64,000 nucleotides of DNA from Chionis minor (taxonomy: Eukaryota > Chordata > Aves > Charadriiformes > Chionididae). The notes under the pieces are model-generated. The model did not search any database. It saw only the letters and a program-made list of their open reading frames with translations, and was not told the DNA's origin. Both the position numbers and the translations under genes were made by a program. This document shows, piece after piece, positions 14,201 through 23,393 of this stretch. Each line of letters opens with the position of its first letter. Position 1 is the stretch's first letter. The stretch is taken from positions 260,580-324,579 of the forward strand of contig VZSF01003260.1 of the NCBI GenBank assembly GCA_013398295.1, written 5' to 3'.

Positions 14201-14589
14201 TAAAACACAGCAATGGCGATTTTGCTGCCCTACAAGCACTTCCAACAGCACACACGCCACCCCCTTGGGCTAAGCACCATCGTTCTACCTGCAGGGCTGC
14301 CAACACCCCCCTCAGAAAAACCCCAAACCCACCGGAGGGCTCAGCGCTCCCCGGCTTTTCCAGGAGCAGCACTGCCGCCGCGGGGGGAGAGGGCCGCAGC
14401 CCTACCCGCCTCGCCTGTGGCTGCGAGGTGCTTCATTTTTGGGGGGTGGGGGGTTGCAACGGGGGGCGCTTCGAGGCCGGCTGGCACTGGCGACCGTTGG
14501 TGCCTCAGAGGGAGCGGGGGGGAAGCCCGCACGGCCCCTCCGCCGTCCCCAAGGCACGCTACGTTACCTGGGCCGGCGGCCGAGCGGGG

Positions 14590-14603
14590 CCGCCACCTTC
14601 TGG
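14590..14603 (-). promoter_or_regulatory. CTCF-like motif in the CpG island
   Basis: The minus strand reads CCAGAAGGTGGCGG, matching the CTCF core except for A at the usual pyrimidine. Its place in a CpG-rich promoter-like region makes it plausible. Binding is not shown. Confidence 0.35.
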
Positions 14604-14757
14604 AAGGCTCGACGGGCGGGGCGGGCCGCGCTGCGCGTGCTGCCCAACGGAAACCAACGGCCGCCCGGCCCCTCGCGCTGGTGCCGCCTCTGCTCTCTCG
14701 CGGGCGCCGCGGGGCGTGTGGGGGGAGAGCGAGCGCGAGCGCTGGGCCTTGCGGGCA

Positions 14758-14763
14758 GGTGAG
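14758..14763 (+). promoter_or_regulatory. Strong splice donor-like site in the CpG island
   Basis: GCGGGCAG|GTGAGG, a near-consensus donor with its first G of GT at 14759, closing a GC-rich block that would serve as a noncoding first exon on the plus strand. No acceptor or downstream exon could be assigned. Confidence 0.4.
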
Positions 14764-14817
14764 GCGCTCGTGGCTTTGAGGCCTTTTCTTCTACTATTGT
14801 TATTATTATTTTTATTT

Positions 14818-14863
14818 TGGTGTGTGGGTGTGTGTGGGTGTGTGTGGGGGTGTGTGTGTGTGT
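14818..14863. repeat. (TG)n / (TGTGG)n microsatellite
   Basis: An imperfect GT-rich run at the 3' edge of the CpG island, broken by GGG groups. Such alternating purine-pyrimidine tracts are length-variable and can adopt Z-DNA. Confidence 0.85.
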
Positions 14864-15170
14864 GGCCTTTTCCCAAGGTTTCTGTGCGGGTGCAGGAAGC
14901 TGTGGGGTCTTGGCAGCCACCAGCCCCTTGGGCTTCTCCAGGCTGGCTGGTTTGTTTTCTCCTCTGGTGGTGGCACATCTCCCTTGGTGGCTGGGGATAC
15001 TTTTCCTGCTCAAGTGGGAAGAGGACGAAGCGGCACACTGGGCTCCCAGGGGTAAGGGGCTCACATCTCTTCCACAGCAATGCTGTGACCACATCTATAT
15101 TGGAGGCAAAAATACTGCGCAGTGGGAACCTGGGGAAAATAAACTGGACTGAGCCAGGGAAAATGGGATG

Positions 15171-18100
15171 ATGGCAAGTGCATCTCATGCCCCTTCCTCC
15201 TCCACCTTTACTTGCCCTGACCCTACGCAGCCCATGTAAACTGTCATGGTATTATTTGTTTTTTCCACTCTTCTGGTTTTGTTTGTTGCTTGCTCTTCAG
15301 CTGATAAATAGTAGGCACAGCCAAAGAGTGATGTAACTTGGAGCTGCAAGAACACAGTTTTGCATTTTATAAACAATAATTAACTACTGCTGACTGCACC
15401 AGCTGTGAGAAGCCTGAAATGCTGATCACATCTTGCAGCTCTTACTGGGGGAGCAAAGAAGGCAGAAGTATTAGCTTTGAATTCTGCCACATTGTCCTTT
15501 CCATCTTGAAAATGACCTGTTAATTTAACTGATATGACACCTAGTTTGTGAGCATTAAGTTAATCATAAAGACAAACGCTGGTGGGCTGGCATTAACTGT
15601 TGGTTTGGTTAGTGTGTATGATATTTTTCTCTCTAGTCTATTGGAAATATGTTCTCCTGAATATGAGTATGGGCATTATTTTGACTTCTGCACAGGTATG
15701 AACTTTGCCTATGTTTATATAAGTATCCAAAGCTTCCAAATGAACAGGAAATAGCACCTCAGTACTTCTAGTTTGCTTGACAAGATGGATACTTGCAAGA
15801 CAGAGGCACTAAGGGTGAACAGTTTTAAGCGTCCCAGAAGTGTTGTATAATCTGGACTGAGTGGAGATGTGTGCAGCGTGGAGAAATAGATCAAAATACA
15901 TTGCAGCATTTCCCTAAAGCCACGCTTGTTTTGGTAGCAGAGAGTCAGTCAGTCAAACAATTTTGCTCCTAAGTGAAGTAGCTCTGATTCAGAAGAGAGG
16001 CAGAAATCAAAGTGTTGCTTTCTGGGAGTTCATGTCTTTTTAATGTCTTCCTTCTCTGGCAGTGGCAGAGATCATATACAATTTAATTGACATTTTTCAA
16101 GCTCTGTTTACTAACTTGCAAAAGCAGTTAGATTTGAACATCTGCATTACCTCTTCCCTTGGCTTATCATTACAGATTTCTACTTGCAGTCTTTATTTCT
16201 AGGATGCTAGGCTGTGATTGATAATTAAATTGCCGTTAAGTGCAGCATGAGTCATGCGAAACAGGATCAGAATACACAAACGTGTATCTGGAGAGAACAA
16301 TATTTATTCAAAGAGAAATAACACAAAAACAGTAGCAAGGAGTGTACCACAGCTAACCACTCAATTCACTTGCTGCCGGTATACTGATAAGTGTTCCTGT
16401 TTTCTCGATGGAGTATCTAAGCAGCCAGCCTGCATAAACTATGAAATGTAATTACTCTGACATATGGGAAATCTCTGGCAGGCACAGACTTGGCATGGAC
16501 AGCACATCACCCTGCAAAGGCCCCTGGAACCAGAGCGTATTGGAGACGTGGCCAGCGTGTTCCGATAGCTCAGCTATTCCTGAGCCTTGTACTGAACTGC
16601 AGATTAGTTCAGTTTGCTGCATTCCTGGAACAGCCCTTTGCAGGATGCAGCATATTACTCTTCCTTTCTCCTCATTTCTGCACTTTACCCTTCCCTACTT
16701 TTCCTGCAGGTTTTTGTACCCGAGTCTGAATTTCTGGGTTTGAAGTTGCTGCTCTCTGGATCGACTGCCTTCCCTCATCTAAAAAGGGAAATAGGGCAGT
16801 AAACGTTTTCCTTCAGCATGTGGAATTTTCCTCTTGCAGCTTAGCAATTCCTGGTCTGAATTTTACTTTAAAAGAAAATACCAGAGGTCATCATCTTTAA
16901 GAGCAAATGTTTGTTGATTACTTGCTAAATTAACAACAGACACGCAAAACTGAGTTAGCTATCCACATGGTAGAGCTAAGAAAATAGCACAAGTTTTGAG
17001 TGTGTGACTTTTTTAAGGTTTGGGGAAGGGAAAAATAAAATAACAAAGTTTCTAAATGCATGTCCGAGTTCCCTAGTGTTATCTGGTGTTAAGTACTTTG
17101 TTTCTTCAGCTGTTCCTTTCTTCTGTTTAAAGTATTCAAGATTTGGCATAAGTTAGAATTAGAGTTTGTATAGTCTTTCAAATTTTTATATCATAAAATG
17201 GCTTCAAGTGGCAACTTTTTAGTCAATGTAAATTCGGTCTTAGCCCTGTTTTTATAAGCAGCAGATTGCTAATTTTTTTCTAGAATCGCGGGCTGTTCAT
17301 TGTCACAGAAGCTTGGGATTCTGAAAACCAGCCTCTCATCCCATTCAGCTGTATGTTCCTCCAGTTTATTTTAATGAGAGATCAGTGATGCACCACTCTT
17401 GAGAATTATAGTATGTGTGTGAGGAATGACGTATTCAAAGAGATGATGGTGGAGGGTGGCACCTCACCCAGCTGGCATGGCAATTTTAGCGCTTGGAGAG
17501 GCAATTTGAGTTACTGAACTGCATGGACTGTAGTTGACAAGAGAAAAATCTATCAGAAATTACACTCCTTGCCATATTGCAGCTTAAATCTTTCTCTTGA
17601 AAGCTCCAACAGTAGTATTTGAAATGTATCTTCTTTGGATAGTTGTCTTCCTTTTTCTGGGAAGTAAGTGTAATTTTCCAACCTAAGCTTGGCGGCTGGT
17701 ATACTTGTTGGTTAATCAGGATATAAGCACAGTTACTGACTTTATGAAGGACTGAGCAAGTAGCCTCATTGTGTCATGGTGGGTATCCTTACATGGGCAT
17801 AGTGAAAGCGCCCTGTCCTTATCTGTCGTGTTATGATATCTGTGCCTGGAAAGCTATAGGTGAAAGTTGAACCTAATGTGACTCCCTTGTGCAAGAACCT
17901 TGTGGCCACATGCAGTCCCTCCTTATCTTGTTCTTTTAATAAGATCAGTATTTCAATATCTTATTTTGCACAGTATGATCCTAAGCCTTTACCATACCTT
18001 TTACTGCTCAGAATTCACATCTTTCTCTGAAGATGGCTTTGTTGTGTCATCTCTGCCTCCCTCCTTCCCCCCCCCAACTACTTCTGGTGCTAATCATTAC

Positions 18101-18774
18101 AGTATCTGAGTATCTCACTATTTCAGTTTTATAAATCTTTTGTGAGATGAAGAGGTGGTATTTCCTCTTAAGCCTTGGCCCTCCTCTGTAAAAGTAGTAG
18201 AAAGACAAATCTATTGAACTTGGGTTTCTGACACAAGGTACCCAAGACCTATTATACTGTCTACTCTGATAATTAACAAATCATTGCTCCAAAAAACTTC
18301 AGCTTTAAGGGGTGGACCTCCTGGTCTTAACTCCTTCCAACCAGTGACAATAGAGACCTTCATTTTACTGAAACCGTGTTTCATGAGATGTACTGCACTT
18401 TCTTGAAAACTCATTTGAATTGAAAAAGAAAGTACCAGATCTATTTAAAATATTTTTGTACAGCTCTGCTGATAGGTGAAGCAGAAGATTTTAAAGTGTT
18501 TGAAACATTGATGTTCACGTGTGCTGGTTTGTGCAGATACAGTGCTGGCTGAGTACAACTTAAATGGAGATATAAGTTGCAAGTTTGGATCCCTGTGTCT
18601 ACAAGAAGTTCATAAAAATGGCTTAACCTTAGCAAAGGACCATTAAGAGTTATGCTGTTGTCTTCTTGCATATCTATTGCTGTTTAGCATTAAAAAAAAA
18701 GATTCCAATGGGAAAGACAAAAATCAACCTTCTGGGCCAATAAAAGAGAGATGGGTTTTTCAATAGAAATAAAA
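15171..18774. other. Intergenic or intronic DNA, no gene recognised
   Basis: No coding exon recognised. If the CpG island starts a plus-strand transcript this would be its first intron. It contains a palindromic AP-1-like site at 16245-16257 and a C-rich tract at 18067-18075. Confidence 0.55.
16245..16257. promoter_or_regulatory. Palindromic AP-1/Maf-like site
   Basis: GCATGAGTCATGC is a perfect palindrome around a central G and contains TGAGTCA, the AP-1 core. It sits next to ATTA-rich sequence (ATAATTAAAT). Sequence match only. Confidence 0.35.
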
Positions 18775-20459
18775 GCTAAATATGAGATGTATTAGGTTAC
18801 TCAGTCTAGCTCTTGTCAATACAGTGTTGTTCCCTAGAACGGATAGCTCTTGTTCTTGGTTGTGGGGTGGTTGTTTTTAATTAAAACAAAAATGACAAGG
18901 CACATTTTCTCTTTTACCTGGAAAAAAGTGTTCCAGAGCACAGCATACCTCAGCAGCAAGAGTGTTTTCTGGTCAGTCAACAAGTCTTTTTAGGATGGCT
19001 ACATGCCCTTAGCCCATGTAACTTAACTTTTCTTTTTGAAGTTTTATGCCTCAGTTACCTTTGTTCAGCTTCACCCATATTTAACTCTTCTGTAGTATTT
19101 CTGTAGGAAGTAAATTCCTTTTTAATCCCTATATTGTACATTTGTTCTGGAGGCAATACAAATAAAAACATGAAGACATGCCATTTCAAGGTTCCAGTAG
19201 TATGCCTTGCAAATAAATGCACAGCTGTGTGTAATTAAAAAAAAACCCCAACAACAAAAAACAACACAAACGAGTTCTCTGCAGTATGAGCTGGAAGCAT
19301 GTGCAGTTGTGGAATTCATTGCAGATAATCAGGCACAAGTTTTTGGTATAAAAGTTAGTTTATAGAGACATTTGCATTGTAGGATCATCTTTTTCTCACC
19401 CTGAACAAGGGTAAATGCAGTTCATAACTTTCTCTTTGCACAGGACTGTCGTGACTGAACTGTTATAAATATCCAAACCTGAACAACTTATCTTTAAGCA
19501 ATATTAAAATGCTGAGTAGTCTACTGAAATATTTTGCTTTCCTAAGATTTTGATTGCTTTAGGCACATGCAATTGTTATTCCCAAGGCACTAAGAGGGTA
19601 ACCAAGCTCTTAACCAAGCTCTTATTAAATGCTACATTTTGGACAATATAGTGATAAAGAAAAGGGGGAGTGCTACAGAAATGGAGATCCTTTCCTACTT
19701 CAAGAGGCCAGTGAAGGAAGGTCTTTAAAAAAACCAACCGAACAAAACAAGATAGTTCAACATAGTATATTTAGCTGTTGACCAAGAAAAAAGATAATAG
19801 GAGCTTGGCACAGACTTTCTACTGTCTGTTAAATTAAAGATACCTTACTGTAAGAAACAGAAGAAAATCAGAAGAGCAGATCATCTTGAGTGCCATCATG
19901 TGACACAATCAGGTGCTCAGGCTCAGTCAGCATGGGTTTGTGAAAGGCAGGTCCTGCTTGACTAACCTGATCTCCTTCTATAACAAAGTGACCCACTTAG
20001 TGGATGAGGGAAGGACTGTGGATGTGGCCCACATAGACTTTAGTAAAAGCTTTTGACAGTTTCCCATAGCATTCTCCTGGAGAATCTGGCTGCTCATGGT
20101 TTGGATGGGCGCATGCTTCGCTGTGTTAAAAACTGGCTGGATGGCCAAGCCCAGAGAGTGGTAGTGAATGGAGCTAAATCCAGTTGGCAGGTGGTCACAA
20201 GGGGTGTTCTGCAGGGCTCAGTATTGGGGCTGCTTCTCTTTAATACCTTTATCAATAACCTGGATGAGGGTATCATGTGAACCCTCAGTAAGTTTGCAGA
20301 TGACACCAAGTTGGGCAGGAGTGTTGATCTGCTTGAGCGTAGGAAGGCTCTACAGAGGGATCTGGACAGGCTGGACTGATGGGCCAAGGCCAATGGTATG
20401 AGGTTCAACAAAGCCCAGCGCCAGGTCCTGCACTTAAAGGACCTGAGGGTGTTGGTTGA
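18775..20459 (+). repeat. Copy 1 of a 1,685-bp sequence duplicated after the first N
   Basis: The whole segment recurs 2,033 bases further on at 20808-22492. I saw no difference in the stretches compared, including the 9-A run near 19237 and the CR1 part. It includes ordinary unique DNA (18775 to about 19905) as well as CR1, so it is not merely two insertions of one transposon. Confidence 0.9.
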
Positions 20460-20806
20460 CAGCTTGCTGAATGTGAGCCAGCAGTGTGCCCAGGTGGCCA
20501 ACAGCATCCTGGCTTGTATCAGGAATAGTGTGGCCAGCAAGACTAGGGCGGTGATTGTCCCTCTGTACTTGGTACTGGAGAGGCCCCCACCTTGAATACT
20601 GTGTTCAGATTTGGCCACCTCACAACAGGAGGGACATTGAGGTACTGGATTGTGTCCAGAGAAGGGCAATGAAGCTGGTGAGGGGTGTAGAGCACAAGTC
20701 GCATGAAGAGCATCTGAGGGAACTGGGGTTGTTTAGCCTGGAGAAGAGGAGGCTGAGGGGAGACCTTACCGCTCTCTACAACTACCTGAAAGGAGGTTGT
20801 AGCGAG
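19911..20806 (+). mobile_element. CR1 LINE, 5'-truncated, reverse transcriptase 3' half (copy 1 image)
   Basis: CR1 is the main non-LTR retrotransposon of birds; ORF2 encodes endonuclease and reverse transcriptase. Visible RT pieces: QHGFVKGRSC-like text, [53 protein letters not shown], then [10 protein letters not shown] with the catalytic ADD. The copy is dead: a frameshift at 'agtaaaagcttttgac', TGA where Cys is usual before the ADD block, and an internal deletion after 'cctgcactt'. The element continues at 23099. Confidence 0.92.
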
Positions 20807-20807
20807 N
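20807..20807. other. Single-N assembly gap 1
   Basis: One N between ...GTAGCGAG and GCTAAATATG. The left flank continues without a gap at 23099 in the third copy, and the right flank restarts sequence already seen at 18775. This is a contig join rather than a sequencing ambiguity. Confidence 0.9.
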
Positions 20808-22492
20808 GCTAAATATGAGATGTATTAGGTTACTCAGTCTAGCTCTTGTCAATACAGTGTTGTTCCCTAGAACGGATAGCTCTTGTTCTTGGTTGTGGGG
20901 TGGTTGTTTTTAATTAAAACAAAAATGACAAGGCACATTTTCTCTTTTACCTGGAAAAAAGTGTTCCAGAGCACAGCATACCTCAGCAGCAAGAGTGTTT
21001 TCTGGTCAGTCAACAAGTCTTTTTAGGATGGCTACATGCCCTTAGCCCATGTAACTTAACTTTTCTTTTTGAAGTTTTATGCCTCAGTTACCTTTGTTCA
21101 GCTTCACCCATATTTAACTCTTCTGTAGTATTTCTGTAGGAAGTAAATTCCTTTTTAATCCCTATATTGTACATTTGTTCTGGAGGCAATACAAATAAAA
21201 ACATGAAGACATGCCATTTCAAGGTTCCAGTAGTATGCCTTGCAAATAAATGCACAGCTGTGTGTAATTAAAAAAAAACCCCAACAACAAAAAACAACAC
21301 AAACGAGTTCTCTGCAGTATGAGCTGGAAGCATGTGCAGTTGTGGAATTCATTGCAGATAATCAGGCACAAGTTTTTGGTATAAAAGTTAGTTTATAGAG
21401 ACATTTGCATTGTAGGATCATCTTTTTCTCACCCTGAACAAGGGTAAATGCAGTTCATAACTTTCTCTTTGCACAGGACTGTCGTGACTGAACTGTTATA
21501 AATATCCAAACCTGAACAACTTATCTTTAAGCAATATTAAAATGCTGAGTAGTCTACTGAAATATTTTGCTTTCCTAAGATTTTGATTGCTTTAGGCACA
21601 TGCAATTGTTATTCCCAAGGCACTAAGAGGGTAACCAAGCTCTTAACCAAGCTCTTATTAAATGCTACATTTTGGACAATATAGTGATAAAGAAAAGGGG
21701 GAGTGCTACAGAAATGGAGATCCTTTCCTACTTCAAGAGGCCAGTGAAGGAAGGTCTTTAAAAAAACCAACCGAACAAAACAAGATAGTTCAACATAGTA
21801 TATTTAGCTGTTGACCAAGAAAAAAGATAATAGGAGCTTGGCACAGACTTTCTACTGTCTGTTAAATTAAAGATACCTTACTGTAAGAAACAGAAGAAAA
21901 TCAGAAGAGCAGATCATCTTGAGTGCCATCATGTGACACAATCAGGTGCTCAGGCTCAGTCAGCATGGGTTTGTGAAAGGCAGGTCCTGCTTGACTAACC
22001 TGATCTCCTTCTATAACAAAGTGACCCACTTAGTGGATGAGGGAAGGACTGTGGATGTGGCCCACATAGACTTTAGTAAAAGCTTTTGACAGTTTCCCAT
22101 AGCATTCTCCTGGAGAATCTGGCTGCTCATGGTTTGGATGGGCGCATGCTTCGCTGTGTTAAAAACTGGCTGGATGGCCAAGCCCAGAGAGTGGTAGTGA
22201 ATGGAGCTAAATCCAGTTGGCAGGTGGTCACAAGGGGTGTTCTGCAGGGCTCAGTATTGGGGCTGCTTCTCTTTAATACCTTTATCAATAACCTGGATGA
22301 GGGTATCATGTGAACCCTCAGTAAGTTTGCAGATGACACCAAGTTGGGCAGGAGTGTTGATCTGCTTGAGCGTAGGAAGGCTCTACAGAGGGATCTGGAC
22401 AGGCTGGACTGATGGGCCAAGGCCAATGGTATGAGGTTCAACAAAGCCCAGCGCCAGGTCCTGCACTTAAAGGACCTGAGGGTGTTGGTTGA
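20808..22492 (+). repeat. Copy 2, likely a contained redundant contig
   Basis: Matches 18775-20459 throughout (offset 2,033) and is bounded on both sides by a single N. It contains a second image of the CR1 reverse transcriptase fragment. It should probably be removed from the assembly. Confidence 0.88.
21944..22492 (+). mobile_element. CR1 fragment (copy 2 image of the same element)
   Basis: Same CR1 reverse transcriptase text as 19911-20459, with the same frameshift, stop and deletion. Shared lesions show it is a duplicate of the first copy rather than an independent insertion. Confidence 0.88.
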
Positions 22493-22493
22493 N
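22493..22493. other. Single-N assembly gap 2
   Basis: One N between ...GTGTTGGTTGA and GGGTGTTCTGC. The right flank jumps back to sequence present at 20202, so the join is an unmerged contig overlap. Confidence 0.9.
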
Positions 22494-23098
22494 GGGTGTT
22501 CTGCAGGGCTCAGTATTGGGGCTGCTTCTCTTTAATACCTTTATCAATAACCTGGATGAGGGTATCATGTGAACCCTCAGTAAGTTTGCAGATGACACCA
22601 AGTTGGGCAGGAGTGTTGATCTGCTTGAGCGTAGGAAGGCTCTACAGAGGGATCTGGACAGGCTGGACTGATGGGCCAAGGCCAATGGTATGAGGTTCAA
22701 CAAAGCCCAGCGCCAGGTCCTGCACTTAAAGGACCTGAGGGTGTTGGTTGACAGCTTGCTGAATGTGAGCCAGCAGTGTGCCCAGGTGGCCAACAGCATC
22801 CTGGCTTGTATCAGGAATAGTGTGGCCAGCAAGACTAGGGCGGTGATTGTCCCTCTGTACTTGGTACTGGAGAGGCCCCCACCTTGAATACTGTGTTCAG
22901 ATTTGGCCACCTCACAACAGGAGGGACATTGAGGTACTGGATTGTGTCCAGAGAAGGGCAATGAAGCTGGTGAGGGGTGTAGAGCACAAGTCGCATGAAG
23001 AGCATCTGAGGGAACTGGGGTTGTTTAGCCTGGAGAAGAGGAGGCTGAGGGGAGACCTTACCGCTCTCTACAACTACCTGAAAGGAGGTTGTAGCGAG
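22494..23098 (+). repeat. Copy 3, overlap with the end of the first contig
   Basis: Matches 20202-20806 (605 bp, offset 2,292), then runs on into the true CR1 3' end at 23099. The left contig ends and this one starts within the same CR1 sequence, which is what an unmerged overlap looks like. Confidence 0.88.
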
Positions 23099-23393
23099 GT
23101 GAGGGTCGGTCTCTTCTCCCAAGTAACAAGTGATAGGACAAGAGTAAATGGCCTTAAGTTGCACCAGGGCAAGTTTAGATTGGATATTACGAAAAATTTC
23201 TTCACCAAAGGGGTAGTTAAACATTGGAACATGCTGTCCAGGGAAGTGGTGGAATCACCATCCCTGAAGGTATTTTAAAGACACATAGATGTAGTGCTGA
23301 GGGACATGGTTTTGTAGTAACTTGGCAATGTTAGGTTAACGGTTGGAACTCGATGATCTTAAAGGTCTCTTCCAACCAAAACTATTCTATGGA
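22494..23393 (+). mobile_element. CR1 fragment with the true 3' end
   Basis: Repeats 20202-20806, then continues through the ORF2 end ([34 protein letters not shown]) and the CR1 3'UTR to 'ccaaccaaaactattctatg', the typical CR1 tail. With the false duplication removed, the element is about 1.2 kb (19911-20806 joined to 23099-23393). Confidence 0.92.

Larger units (their letters stand above)
14200..15170. promoter_or_regulatory. CpG island, possible promoter without a known gene
   Basis: Sharp rise in G+C and CpG density, strongest at 14330-14765, flanked by ordinary AT-rich DNA. Long open frames appear in several overlapping frames on both strands, which is what GC-rich DNA gives by chance; none looks like a known protein. 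Splice-donor-like sites end possible first exons on both strands (plus: CAG|GTGAGG after 14758; minus: CAG|GTAACG after 14568). The best reading is a promoter of an unannotated, perhaps long noncoding, transcript. Confidence 0.65.

Noticed and set aside
14213..15188. Several long overlapping open frames on both strands in the GC-rich block
   Set aside because: GC-rich DNA has few stop codons by chance. The frames overlap in many phases, are Pro/Arg/Gly-rich, run through the GT microsatellite, and resemble no known protein.
19122..19319. Minus-strand 65-residue frame present twice (also 21155-21352)
   Set aside because: Doubling comes from the false duplication; the sequence runs through an A-rich tract and shows no family resemblance.
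18775..22492. Recent genuine tandem or segmental duplication
   Set aside because: Single-N joins, containment of the middle copy and no visible divergence fit an assembly error better. Read depth would decide.
20053..23278. Reverse-transcriptase-like open frames as host genes
   Set aside because: They are pieces of a dead CR1 LINE, and two of the three sets are assembly copies of the first.
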